44,232 nucleotides of DNA, taken from assembly GCF_000003815.2 (NCBI RefSeq), contig NC_049987.1, forward strand, positions 20,059,277 through 20,103,508, written 5' to 3'. How positions within the stretch are numbered: position 1 is the stretch's first letter; each line of letters begins with the position of its first letter. Positions 1-10,118 of the stretch are shown here, piece by piece. The notes under the pieces were generated by a model that did no database searches, had not been told where the DNA came from, and was given only the letters and a program-made list of their open reading frames with translations. The DNA comes from Branchiostoma floridae (lineage: Eukaryota > Chordata > Leptocardii > Amphioxiformes > Branchiostomatidae). The translations under genes and the position numbers were made by a program.

Positions 1-480
1 GCCACCTGCCTGGCCTGAAGCTACGTGTTACGGCGTCATAACCAACGTGGAACGGGGCCTTCTGATTGGTCCGCGGCGCCTGGCTATATGATAATTCCAC
101 ATATAGACTACTGCTGCTCCGTTTGGGGAAACAAACCACAGAAGAACATAAGAAGACTACAGGTGGTTCAGAACAGGGCCGCAAGACTTGCTCTTGGTTG
201 TGATCGTAACACATGTGGACTTTATGCTGAAGATCTTAGGCTGGCTGACGGTAAGGGACAGAATTCAACAGAAAAGCCTTGCCACTTTCGAAAGAATAAT
301 GCTCACCAAACAACCAAAAGCTCTGCACGGCAAAATCACCTTTCAGTCTGAGATTCACAACTACCAAACACGCTCAACCAGAATGAACACGATCAGAATA
401 CCGAAACCAAAGTCCAACTCTCAGAAAAGGCGCTTTCTGTACAGGATGTCCCAGTTGTGGAACAGCACCGGCAAGTATTG
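1..480 (+). pseudogene. LINE reverse transcriptase C-terminal remnant
   Basis: This is the C-terminal part of a non-LTR retrotransposon ORF2, broken by a frameshift. From about base 90 one frame reads IIPHIDYCCSVWGNK and then QNRAARLALG, the thumb-side pattern that follows the reverse transcriptase active site in LINE polyproteins. From about base 225 the reading moves to another frame (LGWLTVRDRIQQKSLATFER, later FLYRMSQLWNS), which continues the same family pattern. No start codon, catalytic YxDD motif or endonuclease is present, so it is a 5'-truncated dead copy. After about base 480 the sequence resembles the 3' end of the minus-strand LINE at 3965-6740, so the block may be a mosaic of two LINE families. 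I do not assign a clade. Confidence 0.75.
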
Positions 481-686
481 GACAGTAATCACTGACAAAA
501 AGAATACAGTTCTCCTTCTAACATCACAAAACCCACACATAATAGAAAAGGTGGGATCTTTCGTCTTCCACTGTCTTCGAAAAAGGAGTCGGACGAAATA
601 ACCCAGGATCTAGAGTTAGCTTTTACTAGTTTTAGACTAGAGTAGACAACTGTGATATTGTATTTTACACTCTTTGAATCTTGTGC
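481..686 (+). mobile_element. LINE 3' end, left half, interrupted
   Basis: The last ORF2 codons (LLTSQNPHIIEKV) match the tail of the minus-strand LINE (LLTSHNPLIIKKV at about 4200). They are followed by 3' UTR with the phrase ggatctagagttagctttt, which recurs in a solo LINE tail at 22279. The UTR stops at about 686, where the 43-bp inverted repeat of a DNA element begins, and resumes at about 3607. Confidence 0.7.
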
Positions 687-1749
687 GCTCCCACTGCACT
701 CGCGTCACGCTTGCGTCGCTTCGGGGTTCATTCACTGTGTTAAGGTGGGTTTACACCTGCGTATATTTTCAAGTGCGCATGAGTTCCGCATGAAATTTTG
801 TCAATACGCGGCCGAACGCCCAACATTTGGAATTTTTTTGGAATAAATTAAATTGTACGTCGAGCCCATCTGGCGTTTGAATTACGACTTCAGCGTTTTC
901 ATTTCGCATGAGATGCGTATGATTGCAACTGAAATGCGCAACAAAATTTTCCGTACTGCGAATAGATTCGTATGGGGTACGTATGTTGGGCGTTTTACGG
1001 ACGCACACAACGTCTACCGACCGCATGCCTGACGCACCTGGTGCTAACTGCATTCCAAACGCATTTCAGGTGTGTCAGAGGAACAGTTTGTGTTACATAT
1101 ACTTTTGTTTGCGAGCATTGCCAATAGAGTATTTTTGTTAGAGGAACCCTTTGTACTACATATGCCTTTGTTTACAGGCAGTGCAAGTAGAACATTGACA
1201 AGTAAACAGTGAAGAGGTTTTTTTTATTCATTTGCGAAGCAGTAAAGCAGTGACACTGTGCTTTTACAGAAATGTGGGCCATCATTTACCTTAAGAAATT
1301 ATGTGCACTGTTAAGATTGTGTTTGTTTTCACTTTGTCCTTAATGATTTCCCCTATCATCTTAGTATTTCAACTACTATAAAAATCACACTCATGCACAC
1401 CACATAACGTATTCAAGATCTTTACCAAACACGTAAATTAAACAATTATGAAACCTTACGCCCTCTTTCAAAGTTGTAATATGGCTCTATATTGCACCTT
1501 TATATCATGTGGTTCTACACACACAAAAAAGTACTATTATCAGCAAATTAAGTCAAATATCTGTTACACAAAATGGCACGTGTGTCACACAAATTGACCC
1601 AGTGCTTGAGCAGGTTCCTCTACATCTTCCTGTCCCTGGAGGCTCTGTTGGGACCAGTGTCCTGCATTCATGGTGTCCTGCAAGTTGTGACCATCTCTCC
1701 ATGCCCCCGGTACAAATTTGTCAGTCCTGGCCTGGATCTGACATCATAA

Positions 1750-2215
1750 ACCGGAAGATTCCAAAAAATCCCTATCGACCAGAGGGTTTGTCCATTCTGT
1801 CCAGAGCTAATAGAAGACGAATATCACTTTATGGTTGTATGTCCCAAATATTCCGATATACGCAATTCTCTATACAGAAGGCTGTCATTTTGTACAAAAG
1901 GATTTATCCAAATGGACCTGAAGTGCAAATTCAAATACATAATGACATGTGACAATCCCTGCATGGCAGATATAGGAAAATATATCAAAGAAGGTTTAGA
2001 CATTAGAAATTCCCCAAAATGATTGTAAAAGCCTCCAATGATTGTAAGACACTTATCCCATAATATAACTCCTGTATTAGTTAGATAAGCCTTAACTAAA
2101 GTTAAGAGGTACAAAGTATGGCATCTACGTATTAACTACAGTGCTATAAGCACTGTAGTTATGTAGATGCCATACTTTGTACCTCGTACAATTGTTGTGC
2201 AATAAAGATATATAC
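1750..2215 (+). mobile_element. LINE ORF2 C-terminus and 3' tail inside the Harbinger-like element
   Basis: One frame reads FQKIPIDQRVCPFCPELIED, then EYHFMVVCPKYSDIRNSLYR, the cysteine/histidine motif (CPxC...IEDEYHF...CP) that ends many LINE ORF2 proteins. The frame stops at 2020-2022. The 3' tail follows, with a 78-nt hairpin and a terminal gtgcaataaagatatata. Similar tails occur at about 7175 and 28675-28710. It has no reverse transcriptase and is a 5'-truncated passenger. Confidence 0.7.
2107..2184. repeat. 78-nt near-perfect hairpin
   Basis: Arms 2107-2145 and 2149-2184 are reverse complements apart from a three-base bulge (acgtatt against acat), with a 3-nt loop ata. The hairpin lies in the LINE 3' tail, just before the cctcgtacaattgttgtgca tail motif. 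Its size and pairing resemble a pre-miRNA or a palindromic LINE 3' structure. The sequence alone does not tell which. Confidence 0.75.
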
Positions 2216-3165
2216 ATCTTGAGATGATTTTTTTGTCTGGAGTCTGATGCACCTTCGTATTTATTCCAAATCTGGAGTGTGCCTCGATCACGCTATCACT
2301 GCGCGTAGTATACGCAAAGCGATCGCAGAACGCACGGTACTAAATCGTGATCTATGTGTGCATTCGTTATACGGTCGCTCATGGTGCGTTGTGTCTGCGC
2401 TGTAAGAACGCTATGTACTCGCATTACCGCGATTTCCGCGTATTACTGCGTGTAAAGTGCAAACATGTAGCGTCTTCATAGCGCAATCGACTGACGTGGG
2501 ACCACTGTATTGCGCATCCATAACGTTTTGGCCACCAAACTGCGTACGAATGATAGTTTTGTGCATGTCCAAAACTATCAGACGAACTGGGCGTATATTT
2601 TCGTTTGCCTGCGTACGTGAAACTTTCTAAAGACGATTCAGATGCGATAGAGGTGCGACTTGTGCGTGCGGCCGCGTATTGAAGAAATTAGTCAAAATGT
2701 CGAAACTCATGCGGCATGAAAATATACACAGGTGTAAACCCACCTTTACTGTTGTGTTATTTTCGCCGATTTTCTGTTGCGCTCCCACTGACATGCGTCA
2801 CTGTTGCGTTTCTAGACTAAATTGACAGGTTATCGGAAGTCGCAGCGTTGTCAATGTATGAAAAATCACTGTAAAATGATGAAAATGCCTCAAAATGAGA
2901 TTTATAATGAAATACTTTCCCTTGTGACGATGCTTATGCTTATGAATGTTACTTATGTTATATGATAACCTTGAAAGACTTTTACAGTAAAAGAAGTAAC
3001 CCAAATGAATGGACACGAACCATGTACCAGATTTGACTCCATCGCTTATGTGTTTTGCAACAAGTATGTGTAATGGTGTGTGTTAATTTGCATATTTCAC
3101 AAATGAAAAATCTTGATATTTCCTACGTTTTGATAGGAAATAGACAAAATATAACCGTGATACTG

Positions 3166-3550
3166 TTGAAGGCATGTTGGCGTCACTGTTGTGTCACTGT
3201 TGTGTTACTCTTGGGTCACTGTTGTAACTGACAAACTGCTGTAAAATGATATCCAAAATGTATCCAAAATAGCTTTTCAATAATAAAATGATGTTTACTT
3301 TTGATACTTGGTGCAAAATAGACAAAATATAACCTTGATACTGTTGAAGGCATGTTGGCGTCACTTTTGTTTCACTGTTGTGTTACTCTTGGGTCACTGT
3401 TGTGTCACTCTTGGGTCACTGTTGGGGCATCTTGCCACTTGCGTTATTTTTTAACTTCCAAAAAAACGTCGCGCTTGCTTGTGTCACCTCTAGGTTTGCT
3501 TGTGTCACATCTAGGTTCGCTCGCGTCACCTCTAGGTGCCGCGGGGTCAC
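3166..3550. repeat. GTCAC-spaced subterminal repeats
   Basis: The phrase ggcatgttggcgtcact occurs at about 3171 and again at about 3350 as part of a roughly 110-bp direct duplication (aaaatagacaaaatataacc...). Each copy is followed by GTCAC or a near variant every 11 bp. From 3475 to 3550 a 21-bp unit with GTCACCTCTAGGT repeats about four times. These lie just inside the right end of the outer DNA element and could be transposase-binding arrays. Confidence 0.6.
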
Positions 3551-3606
3551 GTCTGCGTTGTCGAACCCCGAAGCGACGCAAGCGTGACGCGAGTGCAGTG
3601 GGAGCC

Positions 3607-3700
3607 CACCTTTACCTGCAATTAGCCCACGGGCAAGAATTTCCAATAAACTTGATTATTGACTATGAGGAATTATGTTACATCTGCTATGTATTGTCAC
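3607..3700 (+). mobile_element. LINE 3' end, right half
   Basis: The sequence tttacctgcaattagcccac followed by gggcaagaatttccaataaac matches the solo tail at 22350-22400 and, inverted, the end of the minus-strand LINE at about 3965-4000. It is the continuation of the LINE tail interrupted at 686. Confidence 0.65.
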
Positions 3701-3964
3701 TTTGTATGTCTCTGCATGTTTTTAACTGTACGTATATAATGTGTAAATATGAATGTGACCACAGGAAGAATAGCCTCTCATGAGGCTAAATGTGGATCAA
3801 AATAAATAATCAAAATAAACTCAAACAATCCATATTTTTCCGACACACAACACCGAAGATCACTTTCACCCACAGAACAAAAAGTTATCTCACTTCGGTA
3901 GGCTTTCTCTGTCAACCCGGCTGTAGGAGTGAGCGATTTTTGGTCTGAGTGAGAGAAATTTTTT

Positions 3965-6740
3965 CGATGTGTTCTTGCCCGAGGGCTAATTGCAACATGA
4001 AGCCTACAGAAGATATAGTAAACATACGTAAAATAAAGTAATTTGGTATAGATAACCATGGTGACAAGTGTAAACAAGTGACTATTCTATCAATGATATG
4101 GACTGCTGGGAGCTACAATCTACGCATTTGGGGTTTGACTTCTTTTCTGGAAGCAGTGGAAGACGAAGTACTTTTTTTATGATGAGTGGGTTATGTGACG
4201 TTAACAGCTTTATAGTTTTGTTTTCGTCGGTAAGCGTTTGGAAATTTTTGTGTGTTTTGCAAACCTCTTCAAATAACTCCTTTCTTTCCTGGTCATTAGA
4301 GAGGCAGTTAGAAATAAAATGTATTTCGTCTTCCACCGGTTACAATACAATGGTTACAGGTTCTTTCGCCCACAGGTAGCTTTTTGTACCGCCCTCTCTC
4401 ACTTTCAAGGGGTTGGGCGCTGATTCTAAGTTTGCACATTGCCGATCTGACCTCGAAATTATCTAGTGAAAAGAGAAAAAGGAAAGAGTAACCAGCATGG
4501 TCTAGAATTTCCTTTACGTGTTGTGACCAGCATTTCTTACGGCTGTTACTCGGTATAGATTGCTGACAGAGTAAAGCGTCTACTTGTAAGGGATGTGTTG
4601 AGATGTCCAACTGTTTGAGGCGTAGCCAGTACTTAACTGTATGCATGGATATATCTATGTCTATTGGGTACATTCCGAGCTTTGCTCTACTAGCTATATT
4701 TACTTGAATTTCTATGTACACCGAGAACATTTTTGCAAAAGCGGTTCTGTGTAATTTCTGCTGGGCAACTGTCATCTGAATAAGCTTTGCCCCAAATCTC
4801 ACAACCATATAATATAATAGTTTTGATGATACATGTACTAAATATTTTGAGCAGGGCCTTTGGAGACAGAGATGAATGCATGAGGGGTTTGAGACTGAAA
4901 ATGGCTTTGCGTGCTTTCAAGGACAGTTGTTTCTTTGCTAGAGAATAGGTACCTGAGGGGGATAACGTCAGGCCTAAGTAAGAATAGGAGGTTGCAATAT
5001 CTATAGTATCTGTACCGAAAGTAAATTTCATGTTTTTGAAAATTCGCCCGAGTTTGTTGAAGATCATAACTTTGGTTTTCTATAAGTTCACTTGAAGTTT
5101 CCATTTCTCGCAAAATGCTTGAAGTTTGTCCAGAGCACATTGTAAACCTGTTTCAGATTCTGAAAACAACACTTCGTCGTCAGTATATAGCAGGGAGGAT
5201 ACAAGTAGATTATGCAGGGAGGGTGGGGCACAGTCAGGGCTGTCAAAATCTTTTACCAGGTCATTTGTGAATAAGTTGAAAAGAGTAGGGCTGAGGTTAC
5301 ACCCCTGTCTTACGCCTCTGTCTGTTGTGAATAGGGGTGTCAGACCAGCTGACGATTTAACACAAGTTTGTGGGTTGCTATACATGGATTTTATTACACT
5401 GTACAATTTTCCGCTTATTCCTGAGTTCAGTAATTTATAACGAAGACCTTCTCGCCAAACACTGTCAAAGGCTTTTTTAAAATCTACGAAGCATGCATAC
5501 AGGCGTTTGTTAGTGTTATTGTATTTGGATATTAATGTGTCGATGACAAAGAGGTTATCATTAGTTCCAAAGTTATTTCTGAAGCCGGCTTGGTTGGCGG
5601 AAATGAGATAATTTTCATCTAGGTAGTTAGCAAGACGTTTGTTAATTACAGCCGTGAACAACTTGGCGAGGCAGCTGATGACAGAAATCCCCCTATAATT
5701 ATTGGGATCATCTTTGGGGCCACTTTTGTGTATTGGGACAATGTGACTTTCACCCCATTGTTTGGGGAAGTGACCAGATGACAAAAATAGGTTAAAGAGT
5801 TTGGTTAGCGGTCTCGTAAGTATATGGGCTGCACATTTGAACATTTCGTTAAGTATCAAATCGTTTCCAGAGGCTTTGTTGTTGTTAACTTGGGAAATTG
5901 CTTGTCTGATTTCGTTTTGTTGAATCTTTGCATCTAAACTGTTTTGACTAACGGAGTTGTTCTCGAGTTCGCCCAATTTGGTTTTAATCTGGGTATGAAA
6001 ATGATTGTCGGTTTTAGGAAGTTGGGACATCATGTCTCGTTTTGGAAGTGGTTGTGAAGTGTTTGTTTGTCAAATGTTTCTTCGTGTTTAATGATGGAGT
6101 CATTTGATTTAAACTAATTGACTAAGTTCCAAAACGTTGTGGGGTTTTTGGTAGATAGGGAATTAAGTTGTTGAAGGATACTATTTCTGTAATCTTTCTT
6201 GGTTTTCCGGATTAATTTCCTATATTCAGTTTTCTTTTTAAGATACTGACCCCTAATATAGGGGTCCCGGGGATTTTTAGAGAGCAGTTTAGCTAGTTCA
6301 TATACGTTACGTCTGGAAGTAGAACAGGTCTCCGTAAACCATCGATCTCTTTTTACTTTTCGGTTTGTTTTGTTTCTGTCTACCTGGCTTTTTACAGCGT
6401 AGTGTTAAAGACTTTTTACCCGCTTCTTGTAGAGGCGATACAAAATCACATAACGCGTTCTCAAGTGAATTGGGGGTTGTCCCGTAGCTCCTACTAATGA
6501 AATTATCTATAGCAGAAGAAAAGTCAGCGCTATTGACTATGGCATTAAATTTTTGTTTGGAATCAGAGTCCCATACTAATCTACAGTAGGGACGCAAGGG
6601 GAGGTCAGTGTTAGTAGTCTGTGCATAAGATTGCTTAGCGTTACAATGTAGAATAATAGAAAGTTTACAGTGGTCACAGAGTGATATCGATGCCAAATAT
6701 TTTGGAAACATGTTCAAGGAAAGCCTAAAGGACACATTTC
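3965..6740 (-). mobile_element. Decayed LINE (non-LTR retrotransposon), minus strand
   Basis: Reading down the minus strand, the pieces are in normal LINE order. 6735-6307 is the linker after the endonuclease (LVWDSDSKQKFNAIVNSADF). About 6290-6110 is a region reading DPYIRGQYLKKKTEYRKLIR. 6033-5080 is the reverse transcriptase. 5067-4690 is the thumb region (ATSYSYLGLTLSPSGTY, ILYGCEIWGK). 4808-4308 follows, ending in a histidine/cysteine patch (ERTCNHC), and 4336-4082 is the final segment (MEDEIHFISNCLSNDQERKE). At least four frame changes or stops break the ORF, and the endonuclease is missing at the 5' end, where a plus-strand LINE fragment begins. The 3' tail ends near 3965 with the gggctaattgca motif. 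Confidence 0.85.
5080..6033 (-). pseudogene. LINE reverse transcriptase core (broken ORF2)
   Basis: This 317-codon open stretch contains the RNA-directed DNA polymerase core. Motifs in order are NNKASGNDLILNEM, WGESHIVPIHKSGPKDDPNN with YRGISVISCLAKLF, the fingers motif NQAGFRNNFGTNDNLF, motif A FVDFKKAFDSVWR, motif B TTDRGVRQGCNLSPTLFNLF and motif C YTDDEVLFSE. Motif C has Thr in place of the usual Ala between Tyr and the two Asp; both catalytic Asp are present. The frame is lost at the 5' side just before codon 1 (upstream coding sequence continues in another frame with stops) and at the 3' side after KWKLQVNL. It is a relic that once copied the element's RNA at the genomic target. Confidence 0.85.
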
Positions 6741-7190
6741 TTTCGAAGTGGAGACAAAAGATAAGAAACTTTAGTAAACTGGCAACATATTCGAAAATTA
6801 AGACAATCTTCGCTCTAGAAAACTATCTTTTATCAATTCAAAGCAGATCATTTACTAATAGCATAACAAAACTAAGGATTGGAGCACATTGTTTAGAAAT
6901 TGAAAAGTCTAGAAATTGGGTCATCACAAAAACGTACCAGCTGAAAAGAGAATGTGTTCCATCTGCAAATACAGTATTGAAGATGAATATCATTTCCTGA
7001 TGATATGCCCTTATATTATATAATGAAGAAAGGAAAAAGTTATTGACCATATGTAACAACAGAACCTAAAAGTAGTGTTCTAACAATGTAATATCTATAC
7101 CGCCATATTTTCTGTTATGTTACATTAGTATACTGTTGTAGATAATTTGTAGTTGTTAATAATACATGTCACTTGCCATACATTGTACCT
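6690..7190 (+). mobile_element. LINE 3' end, plus strand
   Basis: The frame from about 6710 reads SKWRQKIRNFSKLATYSKIK, then ITKLRIGAHCLEIEKSR. A shift leads to a cysteine motif and IEDEYHFLMICPYII at about 6975-7020, the typical end of LINE ORF2. The 3' tail extends to about 7190 (acattgtacctcgtc). It abuts the 5' side of the minus-strand LINE, so the two elements point away from each other. Confidence 0.7.
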
Positions 7191-7345
7191 CGTCGCCGCT
7201 AGGGTGGCCATTGTCAAACTTGACCTTCGTTTTCGTGACACCTACCCACCAAGATCCACCCAAGGCTTCTCGAGTTATGCTGTTCACACACACAGACAGA
7301 CAAACGGGCTCAAAACATAACCTTTGGCGAAGGTAATAAAAGTAT
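7191..7345 (+). repeat. Repeat tail with acagacagacaaacgggctc
   Basis: This stretch reads gtggccattgtcaaacttga..., then tgctgttcacacacacagac agacaaacgggctc, ending ggcgaaggtaataa. It has the look of a dispersed LINE 3' end or SINE tail. No coding potential is visible. The family call is from memory and is weak. Confidence 0.4.
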
Positions 7346-7684
7346 TTTAAACGTTGATTAAGGATAGGTGGGGTCGGAGGGGAGAAAGCGGAAAGAAATC
7401 CCGCCCACTACTAGTGCACGTCATAGCTACGTTATAGCGTGTCAGTCAGCACGCTTACATACCTACCCCTTGACCCAACCTCTGCTTTGAGATTAGGATA
7501 AGACAGAAGTTTCAGCTTTTAACTGAACCCCGGATTTTTCCTCCAGTAAAGCTGTGGGCCTGCATTTGGTCAGCGATTTTGATTTATACCTATAAAGCTT
7601 TAGTCCCTATGCCTGGAGAATAGCTTGAATTGGAGGAACTTATTATCTGCATGTAATGCAGGTAGTTTTCAGTAGAGTGGGAGT
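7346..7684. other. Intergenic, nothing recognised
   Basis: I see no gene, tandem repeat or element end here. The only feature is a short GC-rich patch at 7365-7410. Confidence 0.5.
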
Positions 7685-8315
7685 TTTTGGAAGGGGCTTT
7701 TCCGGGGATGTATCTCCAGAACGGATCGAGCGATTGTGATGATTTGGGGCGGTGGCCTGACGGTCAGGTGTGATTTTGGGCCTTCAGATGTTTGAATTTG
7801 ACATTGCAGGTTGCGTTTTGGAGGCGTTTCAGGCACTGTATCTCCTGACCTGAACGCATCGCTTGATTGCGACGATTATTGTACATGGGTTGGTGGTTGT
7901 TGCCTGTTGCCCGGGCTTGGTTTTGGTCCTCCTTAAGTGCTTCAATTTGACACGACAGGTAGCTTTTTGTGTGTGGATGTGGCGTTCCGGTGCTGTACCT
8001 CCAGAACGAAAGGTGCCGATCGCGATGATATTTGGTACATGGGTTGATAGTGGTTGCCTAATCCTCAAATTTGATTTTGTGCCTCTTGGTGTTTGAACTT
8101 GACACTGTAGGAAACCTTTTGTGTATGCGTGGCACGTGCGTTGTATCTTCATAACGCAACGTGCGATTGTGTTGCTTTTTGGTACATGGGTTGGATGCTG
8201 TGTCCTTATGCTTAGGTTTGAATTTGGGTGGCTTTTTTGGTACATGGGTTGGATGCTGTGTCCTTATGCTTAGGTTTGAATTTGGGTGGCTCTTTGTGTT
8301 TGAACTTAATACTGT
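7685..8315. repeat. Diverged ~145-bp tandem repeats
   Basis: Four to five diverged units each carry the series (t)gtatctcc-aacg, cgattgcgatgat-ttggtacatgggttg, tttgaatttgacac-gtaggt. Good examples start near 7709, 7840, 7995 and 8130. The last part is a fresh exact duplication of about 59 bp (tttttggtacatgggttgga...) at roughly 8178-8236 and 8237-8295. There is no coding constraint. Confidence 0.65.
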
Positions 8316-9500
8316 AGGTTGAGGTCACAATGTTCCCCATCTACATCTGATTGGTTTACTTCTCAGGCCACCGCTATGCTTCTTTCCAGGGTTTTGTTGC
8401 CTGTTTTCCCTTGGCTAGTGGCTACAGTAGTAGATAAGGGTCAGATTTATCTGATATATCACCATCTGAGTACATGTATTCCCTTAGTTGAAGCTAGTGG
8501 ACTATGCCATTCACCAAGAGGGGTGTGCCTGTTCGTGTGGTTATAGATTCATGTACATGTATGTGGATAGGTTTTGGGAAGATCAGTCAGTCTTGGTTTT
8601 GGTTAATATCCAAGCAGATAGTATCAAAAGATAGTATCAAAAACTGCCAGGGGAAGTGAAGCCGACGTGTTTGGCTACCTACATAGCAAATGTACACCTC
8701 TTGGCTGACTACACTCCTTGGACAGTTTGGTACTATTTTATGCTATCATAGGCGTAGGATCTGCTTGGAGATTAAGTTCTGGCCCACAAAGACCTTGCTC
8801 TGGAATTTATCTATGATTCAAATGTTTTCCATAATGGAACTTTTAAGGCATGTAACATTTGTACTTTATGGCAGGTGGAACATTTACAGGTCAAAGTTAG
8901 CAAATTAGGGATGGCATAGTTAATGTGAACATGCCATAATACTGCGACTCTGCTGCACTTTTAATAAACATACATTACAATACCACGACAAACCAGTTGC
9001 ATGTACCGTCTGGCTTTAAAGGCCTATGTCCTATCCAGGATGCGGCTGGGCTGTTCGGCGGCAGAAACACAAAATTATCTTTTGTGCCAAAAGATATGCA
9101 CAAGGCATGCTGTTGAATTGTTTTGTGTTTTTCATGTCTTTTACATGCTACTTTTCATTCCCCAAAACTGCCTGACCTTTGTGAAAATGTGACATTAGCC
9201 TTGGTGTGAAACAAGTTGTTTTTCATACGGCAGAGGAAGAGAGGAATTCTAACTCCAGAATATGTAACGGGAGGTGCCCCAACACGGTACGCTTTTTCTT
9301 GCGCTCAAACTCATGGCCCTCCATCGCTAGTTGCCTGAGAGTGGTCAAATTTTGATGACTGAATTTTTTACTCATAGATTTGAACAACATACTTGAATAA
9401 GAAATGCATTCATGTGGTTCATGAACCTTTCGCGCTGCGTGTTACAAGCAGCAAACACTGAGAGACAATTTCGTGTATGTAACCTTCCAATTTTGTGCTA
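8316..9500. other. Intergenic; one MITE-type terminus, otherwise nothing recognised
   Basis: At 8759-8773 the sequence atctgcttggagatta equals the end of the MITE at 17191-17334, but no partner end is found nearby. At about 9230-9265 the phrase gagaggaattctaactccag recurs at about 14637. I find no supportable gene; the short ORFs here lack homology signals. Confidence 0.5.
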
Positions 9501-9527
9501 CGCTGAACAGTGTGCCTAACTCGGTCA

Positions 9528-9556
9528 CGCTTTTTTTGCCGGGGCGCCGCAGGCGC
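9528..9556. repeat. GC-rich hairpin
   Basis: GCCGGGGCGCC, a short loop, then GGCGCCCGGC forms a strong stem in otherwise AT-rich DNA. It resembles the CGGCTTCGCCG hairpins at 41537-41591 in style only. Confidence 0.5.
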
Positions 9557-9612
9557 CCGGCTTTGTCCCCGGTTTAATGGTTCGTCCTTGGATGGGTCTG
9601 CTATGGTCGCAA

Positions 9613-9727
9613 AATGTACCGTGCGTTTTTACGACAATTCTCAGCCCTTCTCAGCCCTTCAAATAAACGCAATGTACCGTGCGTTTTTACGACAATTCTC
9701 AGCCCTTCTTAGCCCTTCAAATAAACG
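9613..9727. repeat. 58-bp tandem duplication
   Basis: The unit beginning aatgtaccgtgcgtttttac occurs at 9613 and again at 9671 with one difference (cttctcagccc against cttcttagccc), ending aaataaacg. It is a recent duplication. Confidence 0.85.
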
Positions 9728-9900
9728 TTGTAAGAATACTGTTTATCCATGACCTCTACTCGTACAGAAAACATTGCAGCGCTCATTAGCAAAGTCTAGG
9801 AAAGGAAAATGTTTCTTGATTTGCAGTAAAACACTGGTCATGTAACATTTGAGGAGTTGTCGTTAAATCGCACGGTTCATTTTGCGATAGCGTTGACGGG

Positions 9901-10118
9901 TCCGGGTATTTAGCGGAATAACCCGGAATAACCCGGAATAACCCGGAATAACCTTAATAAAGGATGAAAGCTACCGAAATACAGTGTGCTTTGATAAGTT
10001 AAGATCGCAGAATGCAATATTTTGGCATAAAATAATGTATATATGGCCATGGGAACAAGAAATATTACGGTTATTCCGGGTTATTCCGGGTCATTTCGGG
10101 TTATTCCGGTAAATACCC
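9901..10118. mobile_element. Foldback element with 10-bp tandem-repeat arms
   Basis: The left arm (about 9904-9953) starts GGGTATTTAGC and has four copies of a 10-bp unit CGGAATAACC. The right arm (about 10068-10118) is its reverse complement, with TTATTCCGGG repeated and ending GGTAAATACCC. About 110 bp of AT-rich DNA separate the arms. The phrase GCGTTGACGG flanks the unit on both sides (9890-9899 and 10125-10134), a possible 10-bp target duplication. There is no ORF. Confidence 0.7.

Larger units (their letters stand above)
743..2745. mobile_element. Harbinger-like non-autonomous DNA transposon (TTA target duplication)
   Basis: The ends are AGGTGGGTTTACACCTG at 743 and its reverse complement ending at 2745. 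Similarity extends about 70 bp inward on both sides to a shared ATACGCGGCCG. TTA flanks both ends (740-742 and 2746-2748), as expected for PIF/Harbinger insertions. The insertion is supported by an empty-site relative at 28565-28655, where the sequence on the left (ggggttcNttcactg) and right (ctgttgttattttcgcc) is continuous. Subterminal regions are CpG-rich (900-1080 and 2280-2700). No transposase is detected. A LINE 3' end lies in the middle. Confidence 0.7.
687..3605. mobile_element. DNA transposon with perfect 43-bp terminal inverted repeats
   Basis: Bases 687-729 (starting GCTCCCACTGCACTCGCGTC) are repeated without a mismatch in reverse complement at 3563-3605. The unit sits inside a LINE 3' UTR; comparing with the uninterrupted tail at 22270-22400 shows where it went in. 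Its right end reads on as CCACCTTTA, suggesting a full terminus AAGGTGG plus GCTCCC with a TTA target. On the left those outermost bases are diverged. No transposase ORF is visible, so it is non-autonomous. Its subterminal DNA is full of spaced GTCAC motifs (about 11-bp steps at 3179-3225, 21-bp units at 3475-3550). A second element (743-2745) is inserted near its left end. Confidence 0.7.
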
